DNA of 64,000 nucleotides from CAXMST01 sp038206985 (lineage in GTDB: Bacteria; Actinomycetota; Thermoleophilia; Solirubrobacterales; 70-9). Under the pieces are notes generated by a model that did not search any database, was not told where the DNA came from, and saw only the letters and a list, made by a program, of their open reading frames with translations. The stretch lies in contig JBBRAH010000004.1 in the NCBI GenBank assembly GCA_038206985.1, positions 48,711 to 112,710 of the forward strand, read 5' to 3'. Both the position numbers and the translations under genes were made by a program. Position 1 is the stretch's first letter; each line of letters begins with the position of its first letter. Shown here one piece after another: positions 8,659 through 18,747 of the stretch.

Positions 8659-10224
8659 TCAGCCGATCGCCGCGCCGATGAACATGAAGCCGATGCAGAT
8701 CGCCAGCGCGATCAGGAAGAAGGGCATGACGAACCGCAGGTAGCGGTCGTAGCCGATCCGCGAGAGCGCCAACCCGCCCATCACCACCGCTGAGGTCGGG
8801 GTGATCAGATTGGTCAGGCCGGAGGCCGATTGATACGCCGTGACGGCGAGCGATCGCGGGACCTCGGCGAAGTCAGCCAGGGGCCCGAGGATCGGCATCA
8901 CCAGCGCCGCGTGGCCTGACGATGACGGCACCAGGAAGGCGATCGGGAGGTTGACCAGCAGGGCGACGGCGGCGAACACGCCCCCTGACGCATCGGTCAC
9001 GGCGCTCTCGGTGGCATGGAGGAGCGTGTCGGTGATCTGGGAGTTCTTCATCACCACCGTGACCGCGCGAGCAAGGACGATGATCAGCGCGGCGCCCAGG
9101 AACTCGCCGGCGCCACCGATGATCGCGTTGACGGTCCCCTTCTCCCCGAGCTTCGCGATCAATCCGATGATCACCGCGAAGACGAAGAACATCACCGTCG
9201 CCTGGGCGAAGTAGAAGGCATTGAAGGTTGGCAGCGGGAACTCGGCGCCGAAGATCGTGTCCCAGATGTCGCTCCACGGGACGAAGCCGTAGACCAGGAT
9301 TACGAACGCCGAGAAGAAGACGCCGAGGATGACTTTCTGGCGTCCGCTCACCGGCTCGATGTCGCCGACTGCCTCGTCAGCGAGCTTGAGCCCGCCGCTG
9401 GTCATGCCCTCAAGGCCGAGGACCGATCGCGAACCGTCAGCCTTGACCCGGAAGGCGTAGCGGAGCACGTACGCGATCGCGAACCCGACGAGGACCACCC
9501 ACATGATCACCCGCAGCCCGATTCCGTCGCCGATGTCGATGCCGGCGGCGTCGGAGGCAACGCCGGTGGCGAACGGGTTGACCGTCGAAGCCAGCACGCC
9601 CGTACCCGCGCCGAGGAACACGATCGCTGCGCCGGTGACCCGATCGAACCCCAAAGCGAGCGCGAGGGGAACGAGTAAGGCAAAGAATCCGAGGGTCTCC
9701 TCCCACATCCCCTCCGTCGTCCCGCCGAGGGCGAAGACCAACATCAAGACGACGATCAGGGTCGCCGGACTATGCCGGAACCGAAGCGCGAGCCCGCCGA
9801 TGCCGGCTTGAATTGCGCCCGACTGCATCGTCACGCTAATGAAGGCCCCGATCGCAAGGACGAAGAGGAAGATCTGCGCCGATCCGTAGAGGAAGCCCTC
9901 GTTGTCGACGGAGACGTACCCTCTGGCGTTCTCGATGCCGTAGAGGCCATCGGTGGGAGCGGCCCAGAGGTCGCTGAACTGATGCAGGACAGACTTGTCG
10001 GAGCAGAGCCCGCTGTCGACGTCGTCGCAAGCGGGGAGCTCCTCGTAGGTACCGGGGATGGGGCCGCCCGTCTTCGGATCGACCTCGTAGGCGCCGGACG
10101 GAATGATGAATGAAAGGCCCCAGACGAGGAGCAGGACGATCGCCAGGACGGTGAAGGCGGTGGGGAACCGCCGCGGCTTCTGCTCGTCGGCGCCGGGCGC
10201 GGGCTCGTCAGTTGTCTCAGTCAT
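8659..10224 (-). CDS. YfcC/DcuC-type membrane carrier of the arc operon (probable arginine/ornithine exchanger)
   Basis: 521 residues with an N-terminal cytoplasmic tail, a first helix ending in IIPSGAYEV, and about a dozen further hydrophobic helices. The pattern belongs to the YfcC/short-chain-fatty-acid/C4-dicarboxylate anaerobic carrier family (PF03606). YfcC-type carriers often replace ArcD in arginine deiminase operons, so arginine import with ornithine or citrulline export is the likely task; this is inferred from position as first gene of the arc operon. A strong GGGAGG lies 6 nt before the ATG. Confidence 0.85.
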   Translation of the reverse strand: MTETTDEPAPGADEQKPRRFPTAFTVLAIVLLLVWGLSFIIPSGAYEVDPKTGGPIPGTYEELPACDDVDSGLCSDKSVLHQFSDLWAAPTDGLYGIENARGYVSVDNEGFLYGSAQIFLFVLAIGAFISVTMQSGAIQAGIGGLALRFRHSPATLIVVLMLVFALGGTTEGMWEETLGFFALLVPLALALGFDRVTGAAIVFLGAGTGVLASTVNPFATGVASDAAGIDIGDGIGLRVIMWVVLVGFAIAYVLRYAFRVKADGSRSVLGLEGMTSGGLKLADEAVGDIEPVSGRQKVILGVFFSAFVILVYGFVPWSDIWDTIFGAEFPLPTFNAFYFAQATVMFFVFAVIIGLIAKLGEKGTVNAIIGGAGEFLGAALIIVLARAVTVVMKNSQITDTLLHATESAVTDASGGVFAAVALLVNLPIAFLVPSSSGHAALVMPILGPLADFAEVPRSLAVTAYQSASGLTNLITPTSAVVMGGLALSRIGYDRYLRFVMPFFLIALAICIGFMFIGAAIG

Positions 10225-10273
10225 CGAGCGCCTCCCATCGGTCCCGAAAGCATGGATTCAGCAGAACGCCAGC

Positions 10274-10279
10274 AGCGTA
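10274..10279 (-). promoter_or_regulatory. Possible -10 element of the arc operon
   Basis: TACGCT on the minus strand; a start near 10267 would give a leader of about 43 nt that carries the strong Shine-Dalgarno of the carrier gene. The candidate hypoxia motif at 10309-10320 would then be centred near -48. Confidence 0.3.
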
Positions 10280-10308
10280 TTTCGCGATCTGTACCACGGC
10301 ATCCGCGT

Positions 10309-10320
10309 GAACTACGGACG
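10309..10320 (+). promoter_or_regulatory. Candidate hypoxia-regulon motif upstream of the arc operon
   Basis: GAACTACGGACG-type match (core CTACGGA 10312-10318) in the region upstream of the arginine deiminase operon. Nearly the same string occurs before the hydrogenase operon (49533-49543) and the divergent FAD oxidoreductases (58549-58558). Function inferred from recurrence only. Confidence 0.4.
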
Positions 10321-10375
10321 CGCCCAGGGGGATACGCCGTGGATCGCAGACTTCCCGCGAGGCATAGCGGCTCGC

Positions 10376-10549
10376 CTACCGATGCCGAGAATCCGGACGA
10401 CTACGTTGGTGGCCGAGGTGCTGGTGAGAACGCCGACAGGCGAAGACGGCGTTGAGCGCGACCACCGCCACGATGGCGACAGCAAGTGCGATCACCCCCC
10501 CCCCCGTGATCAGGGAACGGAGCCAGAGATTTTGCTCCGCATGACTCAC
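10376..10549 (-). CDS. Possible 57-residue single-span membrane protein containing a G11 tract
   Basis: A GTG-started frame (GTG at 10547-10549) encodes a short hydrophilic start, a continuous hydrophobic stretch (VIALAVAIVAVVALNAVFA) and a basic tail. An in-frame stop lies five codons upstream, and no Shine-Dalgarno is seen. The frame crosses an 11-base G run (C run on the plus strand, 10495-10505) flanked by GATCAC/GTGATC arms; a one-base slip would destroy it. Hydrophobic Val/Ala frames arise by chance in GC-rich DNA, so this is tentative. The remaining DNA between the carrier and the next gene (10225-10646) shows only the arc promoter elements. Confidence 0.25.
   Translation of the reverse strand: MSHAEQNLWLRSLITGGGVIALAVAIVAVVALNAVFACRRSHQHLGHQRSRPDSRHR
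10495..10505. repeat. C11 homopolymer run in a small inverted repeat
   Basis: Eleven consecutive C on the plus strand, between GATCAC and GTGATC arms of 6 bp. It is the only long homopolymer I noticed in the window and could be slippage-prone. Confidence 0.7.
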
Positions 10550-10646
10550 CGATCGGTGCCGCTACATGTTTGAGTGCCCGCGCCGCACCGGCTCGTCCGT
10601 CTCTGCCCGACCTGACGATCAGCAGAGCGATTGTTTCACTGGACAG

Positions 10647-11666
10647 CTAAGTCTCGGCCGGGGCCCAGACCTTGTGGCCCTCGTCGTCCTCGGAGGCGAC
10701 GACCTCGCCGGCCAGCGCCATGTGATCGAGGTAGGCGAGGGCGAGTTGCAGACCCCAGGCCGCCGTCGCCGGGCTGTAGAAATCGCCGAGCAGGTCGGCG
10801 ACGGTCTCGAAGGCGGGCCGTGGCTCGGAGGCCTCCGCAATCGAATTTCGCACCCGCTTCATCTGCTCCGCGACCAGCTTGCGATTGGCCTCGATCTTGG
10901 CGTCCACGTCGCGGAAGGTGCGGCCGTGGCCGGCGAGACAGAGATCGGTGGGTAGCTCATCGACCACATCGAGACCACCGAGGAACTCCCCAACCGGATC
11001 TGGCGTGTGGCCGTAGTCGTAGAAGATCGAGATCCGGCCGAGCAGGTGATCGCCGGAGATCATCAGGCCGCGTTCGGGCTCGTGCAGCACCACATGAGAG
11101 GGAGCGTGGCCCGGTGTCTCGTAGACGCGCCAGGCCGAGCCCCCCACCATCACGTCCATGCCGTCCACGAGGTCGCGGTCCGGTTCGACGATCCGGTCGA
11201 TCACCGGGTCGGCCGTGCGCCGCTCCTCGTAACGCTCGACCGCCTTCTCCGGGACACCGCTCTGCCGGGCGACCTCGATGCGCCGTTCCCAGGTGCGGTC
11301 CGGATCCTCGACCGCGGCCCGGATGTGGCCCCAGGCCGGATGCATCCAGAGCTCGCAGCCGGTGGCGTCGACGACCGTGCCGGCCGCACCGTAGTGATCC
11401 GCATGGGCGTGCGTACAGACCAGCAGCTCGACGTCGGAGAGCTTGAATCCGGCCTGACGCAGGCCGAGCTCGAGCTGGCCGCTGCCGCCTGGGCCGCCGA
11501 TGCCCGTGTCGAACAGGACGACCCCACCGGTGCCGCTCTCCAGGGCCCAGGCGTTGACGTGCGGGACGCCGGGCCAGGGACAGGGAAGGCGCAGTCGCCA
11601 GATACCCGAGAGCACCTTCTCGCTGCGGGCCATCTCCGGCTTCCTGGACTTCTCGCCGTCGCTCAC
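10647..11666 (-). CDS. MBL-fold metallohydrolase
   Basis: 339 residues. Metallo-beta-lactamase fold with the zinc motif THAHADHYG (HxHxDH, about residue 88), a later histidine in ETPGHAPSHVV, the aspartate in ISGDHLL and a C-terminal AGHG histidine: a full dinuclear metal site. The C-terminal 80 residues look like the helical/winged-helix cap of the LACTB2/hydroxyacylglutathione-hydrolase-like subgroup. Substrate unknown, probably a thioester, lactone or phosphodiester. GTG start at 11666; no Shine-Dalgarno or clear -10 is seen. It lies 34 nt downstream of the GlsB-like gene. Confidence 0.85.
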   Translation of the reverse strand: MSDGEKSRKPEMARSEKVLSGIWRLRLPCPWPGVPHVNAWALESGTGGVVLFDTGIGGPGGSGQLELGLRQAGFKLSDVELLVCTHAHADHYGAAGTVVDATGCELWMHPAWGHIRAAVEDPDRTWERRIEVARQSGVPEKAVERYEERRTADPVIDRIVEPDRDLVDGMDVMVGGSAWRVYETPGHAPSHVVLHEPERGLMISGDHLLGRISIFYDYGHTPDPVGEFLGGLDVVDELPTDLCLAGHGRTFRDVDAKIEANRKLVAEQMKRVRNSIAEASEPRPAFETVADLLGDFYSPATAAWGLQLALAYLDHMALAGEVVASEDDEGHKVWAPAET

Positions 11667-11700
11667 ACGCGCAATCGTCCCAGGGAGCAGTTCGCCGTGC

Positions 11701-11967
11701 TCAGTGCCTGACGGAACTACCGCGGCCCGGCGCGAAGAAGGCCACCACGAGCGCCGCGCAGAGCACCGCGATCAGGATCCCGACCCAGTCCTCCTTGGGG
11801 TCCACCAGGTAGCGGACGACGAGGCCACCGAGCAACGACCCGGCAATCCCCGCCAGCGCCGTCGTGAGTAGGCCCATGCCACCCGTGCCGGGCACGATCA
11901 GCCGCGCCAGGGCACCGATGATCAGACCGCCGACGAAAAGCCAGAAGAGGTAGATGATCAGGTCCAT
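11701..11967 (-). CDS. GlsB/YeaQ/YmgE-family stress-response membrane protein
   Basis: 88 residues with three hydrophobic helices. GGLIIGALARLIVPGTGGMG followed by a glycine-rich second helix (IAGSLLGGLVVRYL) is the transglycosylase-associated/GlsB signature. Family members are small inner-membrane proteins linked to envelope or acid stress; mechanism unknown. A TAGGCT hexamer lies 6 nt before the ATG, so it is probably leaderless. Confidence 0.88.
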   Translation of the reverse strand: MDLIIYLFWLFVGGLIIGALARLIVPGTGGMGLLTTALAGIAGSLLGGLVVRYLVDPKEDWVGILIAVLCAALVVAFFAPGRGSSVRH

Positions 11968-11973
11968 GCCTGG

Positions 11974-11979
11974 AGCCTA
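11974..11979 (-). promoter_or_regulatory. -10 element of the GlsB-like gene
   Basis: TAGGCT on the minus strand, 6 nt before the ATG at 11967; leaderless arrangement. Confidence 0.5.
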
Positions 11980-12014
11980 CCCTCGTGGAATCGCGGACAA
12001 ACCGCCGGCGAGTC

Positions 12015-13061
12015 TCAGGCCACCGGCGCGGGAGCGCGCTTGGGAGCGCGGACCTTGACCTCGCGCGCCTGCTTCCAGGTGACCAGGCGACCGGTGTTCT
12101 CGTCGATCAGCTTGAAGCGCGAGCAGCGCAGGCTCTCCTTGAAGCCGAGCACCGGCACGTCGTCGAAGACGCGGAGATTGTCGTGCGCGGCCTGGAGGTT
12201 GTAGTTGGGCACCCGGGCGCTGAGGTGATGCACGTGGTGCACGCCGATGTTGCCGGTGAAGAACTGCAGCGGCTGGGGCAGCTTCAGATAGGAGCTGCCC
12301 TGGAGCGCGGCCTCAGCATAGCTCCAGTCTTCGGTCGACTCCCAGTAGACGTCCTCGAACTGGTGCTGGACGAAGAACAGCCAGACGCCGAGCGTGCCGG
12401 CGATCATCACCATCGGCACGAAGAGCGCGAAGAAGTGGCCGGGGCCGATCAGCAGACAGGCCGCGGTGATCATCACCGCGACGGCCGCGTTGGTCAGCCA
12501 GACGCTGTTGCGGAGCTTCTGGTTGCCGCCGCTCGGAGGCAGGCGTGGCTGCACCATCAGGGACCAGATCGGGCCGAGCCCGAACATCACCACGGGGTTG
12601 CGGAAGGCCCGGTAGATCCTCTGCTCCTTCGGTGGCGCCGCCCGGAACTCCGCGATCGTCATGGTCATGACGTCGCCGGTGCCACGGCGCTCGAGGTCCC
12701 CAGCCGACCCGTGGTGCACCGCGTGCGAGTGGCGCCAGTTGGCGAACGGGTGCAGGACCAGCATGCCGAAGAGGCGACCGAACCAGAGGTTGAGCCCACG
12801 GCTCGCGAACAGCGAGCCATGGGTGGCGTCGTGAAAGAGGATGAAGGTGCGCATCAAAAAGCCCGCGGCGAGGATGCTGATCAGGAGGGCGAGCCAGTAG
12901 CCGACCTGATCCCAGGCGAAAAGCATCACGGGCCAGAGGGCGAGATAGGCCACTGGGGCTGTGAGGATGTCGAGCGCGGTGCGCAGCGGCCGTGGCTTGA
13001 CGTACGGCGCGAGGGCCTCCCGCCAGAGCGGATCGGTGGGTGTGTCCTGTTGAGCCTGCAA
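12015..13061 (-). CDS. Membrane fatty acid desaturase family protein
   Basis: About 348 residues. Three histidine boxes bind the di-iron centre: HDATHG (about residue 83), HSHAVHH (about residue 110) and HHVHHL (about residue 275), between paired hydrophobic helices, so it is an integral membrane O2-dependent desaturase or hydroxylase of the FADS superfamily. A GTG at 13076 is possible, but the TTG at 13061 has GGAAGGA about 6 nt upstream, while the GTG has none, so I prefer TTG. Divergent from glnN. The acyl substrate and regiospecificity cannot be told. Confidence 0.87.
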   Translation of the reverse strand: MQAQQDTPTDPLWREALAPYVKPRPLRTALDILTAPVAYLALWPVMLFAWDQVGYWLALLISILAAGFLMRTFILFHDATHGSLFASRGLNLWFGRLFGMLVLHPFANWRHSHAVHHGSAGDLERRGTGDVMTMTIAEFRAAPPKEQRIYRAFRNPVVMFGLGPIWSLMVQPRLPPSGGNQKLRNSVWLTNAAVAVMITAACLLIGPGHFFALFVPMVMIAGTLGVWLFFVQHQFEDVYWESTEDWSYAEAALQGSSYLKLPQPLQFFTGNIGVHHVHHLSARVPNYNLQAAHDNLRVFDDVPVLGFKESLRCSRFKLIDENTGRLVTWKQAREVKVRAPKRAPAPVA

Positions 13062-13107
13062 CTGGCTTCCTTCCACGAATAACTGGCGACTGCATCGCCG
13101 TCGCTTA

Positions 13108-13118
13108 CTAATAGTTAG
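13108..13118. promoter_or_regulatory. CTAA-TAG-TTAG palindrome before the desaturase
   Basis: An 11-bp palindrome (4-bp arms, 3-bp centre) in an AT-rich patch 47 nt upstream of the preferred desaturase start. It could be a -10 region or an operator for a lipid-responsive TetR/FadR-type regulator; no regulator gene is adjacent. Confidence 0.3.
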
Positions 13119-13145
13119 GGATACCGAACTGTCCGGCCCGGTTGC

Positions 13146-13162
13146 CGAAGCTTAGGGCTTCG
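13146..13162. promoter_or_regulatory. Short hairpin between desaturase and glnN
   Basis: CGAAGC and GCTTCG arms (6 bp, perfect) around a TTAGG loop in the divergent intergenic region. It may be an operator; no U-tract follows, so it is not a clear terminator. Confidence 0.3.
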
Positions 13163-13207
13163 CGTTGCCGGGGCGGAGAAATGGTTCCGTGAATCTTTGT
13201 ACCACTG

Positions 13208-13256
13208 GACAACACGGCCCCAAGTTGTCTGCGTAAGGTGGAGGACCCACAACTTG
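13208..13256 (+). promoter_or_regulatory. glnN leader with two mutually exclusive hairpins
   Basis: Three segments share sequence: A GACAAC (13208-13213), B CAAGTTGTC (13221-13229) and C ACAACTTG (13249-13256). A pairs with B over 6 bp (10-nt loop); B pairs with C over 8 bp (20-nt loop); both cannot form at once. This is how a switching leader looks; alternatively the three ACAAC/GTTGT half-sites could be a DNA operator. It lies 85-133 nt upstream of the glnN ATG. Confidence 0.4.
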
Positions 13257-13340
13257 AAGCAGCTGCGCGTGGCGATCGATCAGAGACGTCCATCGCTCTG
13301 CGCCTGAAGTCAACAGCAAGACGAGGAGCGATCAAGCGAC

Positions 13341-15485
<2,145 letters not shown>

Positions 15486-15506
15486 TCACCAGCTGAGATG
15501 GGCACA

Positions 15507-15526
15507 GACGCCCCGGCCGGGGCGTC
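15507..15526 (+). terminator. Palindromic hairpin after glnN
   Basis: A perfect 20-bp GC-rich palindrome (GACGCCCC...GGGGCGTC) 22 nt after the glnN stop. It can fold as an 8-bp stem with a 4-nt loop; only a weak T-rich stretch follows. A further 7-bp inverted repeat (TGGGCGC/GCGCCCA, 15566-15572 and 15593-15599) lies downstream, in the gap before the convergent lactonase gene. Confidence 0.55.
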
Positions 15527-15688
15527 CAGCTTTGCCGGGCCCGGTCCGCATCTCGCGTCCGCAGCTGGGCGCACAGGCCCATGCACCGCTTCGCGCCCAA
15601 GCCTCAGAGGCGCTTCGCTGCGGATAGCCGACCGCAGAAGTCGGTAGAGCGCGTCAGAGTTCTCCGGTCAGCCGGTTTTCTGCGGCGC

Positions 15689-16636
15689 TCAGCGAGCGAG
15701 CCAGGCGACCACGTTGGCGCCCAGCATCGCGTCGGTCTGTTCCTCGGTGACCCCGGCCTCGTGCAGCGCCGGCAGCACCGACTCGAAGATGAAGCTCATG
15801 TGCCAGTCGGGAGCCATCTGGGCGATCATCTCGCGCGGGAACCAGTCGATCGTCGCACAGGCGTCGTGGGAGAGGGTCATCCGCGAGCCATGGCCACGCT
15901 TGACCAGTTCGACGACGGTGGCATTGCGCTGGGCGGTCGGCAGGATGATGTCGAGCCCGTAGCGGTCCATTCCGATGAACGGGCCACGCGCGAGCAGCTC
16001 CTCGATGTAGTCGAGGTCATCGGTGTCGCCGGTGTGCGCGATCTGCACCGCGGCGGGATCTACCCCCTCCTCATCGAAGACGTCCATGATCTCGAGGCCG
16101 CGCCGGGTCCCCGGATGAGAGTGGGCCATGATCGGCGCCCCGGTCGCCTTGTGCGCGATCGCGATCGCGCGCAGGATCTTGTCCACGTGCTCGGTGATCC
16201 CCGGCTCGTCCACCGCGCACTTGAGGAAGGCGGCCTTCACGTCGGTGCCCTGGATCCCCTCGGTCAGGTCGTGGACGAAGGCATCGGCGAGGGCCTGCGG
16301 CTCCTGATTTGCGAAGTGCTGCGGCAGGAAGGTGTAGTGGGAGCCGTACACGCCGGTGCACATCGCCAACTGGATTCCGGTCTTCTCGACGATGCGCTGG
16401 GCGAAACCCACGTCGCGACCCAGATCCATGCAGGCCGGATCGACGATCGTCTTGACGCCGTGGCCCATCGCCCCCTCGACGGCATCGATCGCGGCCCGCT
16501 CCTCGGCTGCCTCATCGTAGAGGTGCGGGAACTGGGTGCGGACGTTCTCGTGCGTCGTCTTCAGGTGCTCGTGGCCGAGAGTGCGGCCGAGCTCAGTGGC
16601 ATCGACAGCCCCGCCCGTTGTCTGTACCTCAGCCAC
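15689..16636 (-). CDS. Phosphotriesterase-family lactonase/amidohydrolase
   Basis: 315 residues, amidohydrolase TIM barrel of the phosphotriesterase homology family. The first metal pair is LGHEHL (HxH, about residue 22), the bridging lysine is probably in KAAFLKCA (about residue 145), later metal histidines are in IMAHSHPG and IAHTGDTDD, and the terminal aspartate in LSHDACA. Members hydrolyse lactones or organophosphates; the physiological substrate cannot be predicted. A GTG start at 16636 lies 7 nt after a TAGTGT hexamer and has no Shine-Dalgarno. Confidence 0.85.
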   Translation of the reverse strand: MAEVQTTGGAVDATELGRTLGHEHLKTTHENVRTQFPHLYDEAAEERAAIDAVEGAMGHGVKTIVDPACMDLGRDVGFAQRIVEKTGIQLAMCTGVYGSHYTFLPQHFANQEPQALADAFVHDLTEGIQGTDVKAAFLKCAVDEPGITEHVDKILRAIAIAHKATGAPIMAHSHPGTRRGLEIMDVFDEEGVDPAAVQIAHTGDTDDLDYIEELLARGPFIGMDRYGLDIILPTAQRNATVVELVKRGHGSRMTLSHDACATIDWFPREMIAQMAPDWHMSFIFESVLPALHEAGVTEEQTDAMLGANVVAWLAR

Positions 16637-16643
16637 GTCACGG

Positions 16644-16649
16644 ACACTA
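16644..16649 (-). promoter_or_regulatory. -10 element of the lactonase gene
   Basis: TAGTGT on the minus strand, 7 nt before the GTG at 16636. Confidence 0.45.
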
Positions 16650-16778
16650 TCGCCGCGGACCCGACCACGCGTACAAAGGACAGGTCAGGAAGTTCCTACA
16701 TCCGGCACAGCGCTCGCCGCGGGCGCTGCTGCCAACATTGCAGTCCGGCGGCCCGGCCCCGACCACGGCCTCCGGCTC

Positions 16779-18734
16779 ATGATCGCTGCACTTCGCATAC
16801 CGAGAATCAGCCTCGTCGCCACGCTCGGCGCCGCGCTGCTGCTTGCCCTGCTGATCGGAGCGGGACCGGCCGACGCCAAGGCGGGCAAGCCGCGACTGAA
16901 GGTCACCTCGACGTCGAACCCCCCGCCCACCGTCGAGGCCGGCGAACGGGTGCGGATCGAGGCCACCGTCGCTAATCGCGGGCGTAAGGCGGCGCCCGCC
17001 CAGCTGAAGCTGCTGGCCGAGATGCCGAACGACGGGGTCAAGCGACTCAAGCGGCGCCGAAGCAAACGGATCCAGCCGGGCTCCGAGCTGACAACCGGCC
17101 TGCGCTTCCGGGTCCCGGCCGAACTCGTGCCGCCCGACTCCACCGGCGCTCCCGCGAACGTCGCCGGCTACCCGCTCGAGGTCTGCGTGCGCAAGCGCGG
17201 CCCCGGCAGCCGGTTCCGCTGTAAGGGCCTGCGGCGTCCCCTGAAGGTGGAGGGCGAGATCGGCCTGCCTGCGGGCTACAGCGCCGGCTCGCGCTCGCTC
17301 GACGATCCGCTCTTCCCCCAGGTCGGCAACGGGGGCTATGACGTCTCCGGCTACGACATATCGCTCGACTACGACCCCTCCCGCAACCGCTTCAAGGCCG
17401 GGACCCACACCAAGATCACGGCCGTCGCCAAGAAGAATCTCTCCCGGTTCAGCCTCGACTTCCAGCGGCTGGACGTGAGCGCGGTGAAGGTCAACGGCGC
17501 GCCCGCCGGGTTCTCGCAGGTGGCGGCGACCCCGCCGCTGGGCGGGGCGGCGAACACGACGCAGTTGCGAAAGCTGGTGATCGACCCCGGTTCCGGCATC
17601 GACAGCGGCACGGAGTTCACGGCGAGAGTCGCCTACAGCGGTACCCCGAAGGAGATGGTGGACGCGGACGGCTCCAGCGAGGGCTGGGTCCGCGCCTGTC
17701 TCGGCGTCCCCTCCACCCTCACCTGCGACGGAGCCTTCGTCGTCAACGAGCCCAACGGCGCCCAGACCTGGTTCCCCTCCAACAACCACCCGAGCGACAA
17801 GGCCACCATCGACACCGAGATCACCGTCCCCGCCGGCTACACGGCGATCGGCGTCGGCGAGCTGCTCTCCAACAACGCCAGCGGCGACGGCAGCCGGACC
17901 TGGTCCTGGACCGAGGACGATCCGACCGCGACCTACCTGACCACGGCCACCGTGGGCGACTTCATCTTCACCGAGGCAACCATGACCGAGACCGGTACCG
18001 GGCTGGAGCTGCCCGTCTACGAGGCGATCGACTCCGACGCGACGATCGTCCAGCAGAACTCGATCAACACCTCACTCGACCGGGCTCCGTCGATGATCAA
18101 CTTCCTCGCCGGCCTCTACGGGCCCTACCCGTTCGACTCGACCGGGGCGGTCGTCGATCAGGTGCCGACACTGGGCTACGCGCTCGAGGTCCAGACCAAG
18201 CCGCACTTCGCCACGCTCAGCGTCCCCGTCAACACGCTGCTGCACGAGCACGCGCACCAGTGGTTCGGGAACGCGGTCTCCCCCGCCACCTGGCTCGAGA
18301 TCTGGCACAACGAAGGCTGGGCGGAGTGGTCCACCTGGTACTGGGACTCCGAGACCAACGGCGACGCCGACTCCCCCGCGGACATCTTCGCGAGCGAGTA
18401 CGACGGCGCCTCCGCATCTGAGTGGGAGACTCCGCCGGCGACGCTCGACGGCGACCCGGCAAAGCTGTTCGACGAGTTTGCGGTCTACGTGCGCAGTGCG
18501 ATGACGCTGGAGGCCTACCGCGAGATCGTCGGCGACAGCAAGTTCTTCGACTTCGCCCGGACCCTGCAGACGCGCTACTCCGGTGGCGATGTGAGTACCG
18601 CCCAGGTGATCGACACGGCCAAGGAGATCAGCGACTTCAGCGGCCCGGAGCTGCAACTGCTCGATGACTTCTTCCAGCAGTGGCTCTACGGGACCGTGAA
18701 GCCGACAATCCTGCCCCCCGACTTCCCGGCGTGA
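16779..18734 (+). CDS. Secreted M1-family zinc metallopeptidase
   Basis: 651 residues. Signal peptide (RIPRIS, long hydrophobic core, ADAKA), then a CARDB-like immunoglobulin domain (about residues 35-145) and an aminopeptidase N-type catalytic region. Zinc site: HEHAH (H489, E490, H493) and the downstream glutamate in NEGWAEW (about E512), the gluzincin spacing. The GxMEN exopeptidase motif is not obvious, so exo- versus endopeptidase activity is open. The reading frame extends upstream to 16536 but the signal peptide fixes the start near 16779. Only 13 nt separate it from the DUF427 gene. Confidence 0.88.
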   Translation: MIAALRIPRISLVATLGAALLLALLIGAGPADAKAGKPRLKVTSTSNPPPTVEAGERVRIEATVANRGRKAAPAQLKLLAEMPNDGVKRLKRRRSKRIQPGSELTTGLRFRVPAELVPPDSTGAPANVAGYPLEVCVRKRGPGSRFRCKGLRRPLKVEGEIGLPAGYSAGSRSLDDPLFPQVGNGGYDVSGYDISLDYDPSRNRFKAGTHTKITAVAKKNLSRFSLDFQRLDVSAVKVNGAPAGFSQVAATPPLGGAANTTQLRKLVIDPGSGIDSGTEFTARVAYSGTPKEMVDADGSSEGWVRACLGVPSTLTCDGAFVVNEPNGAQTWFPSNNHPSDKATIDTEITVPAGYTAIGVGELLSNNASGDGSRTWSWTEDDPTATYLTTATVGDFIFTEATMTETGTGLELPVYEAIDSDATIVQQNSINTSLDRAPSMINFLAGLYGPYPFDSTGAVVDQVPTLGYALEVQTKPHFATLSVPVNTLLHEHAHQWFGNAVSPATWLEIWHNEGWAEWSTWYWDSETNGDADSPADIFASEYDGASASEWETPPATLDGDPAKLFDEFAVYVRSAMTLEAYREIVGDSKFFDFARTLQTRYSGGDVSTAQVIDTAKEISDFSGPELQLLDDFFQQWLYGTVKPTILPPDFPA

Positions 18735-18747
18735 GCGCGTCTTCAGC

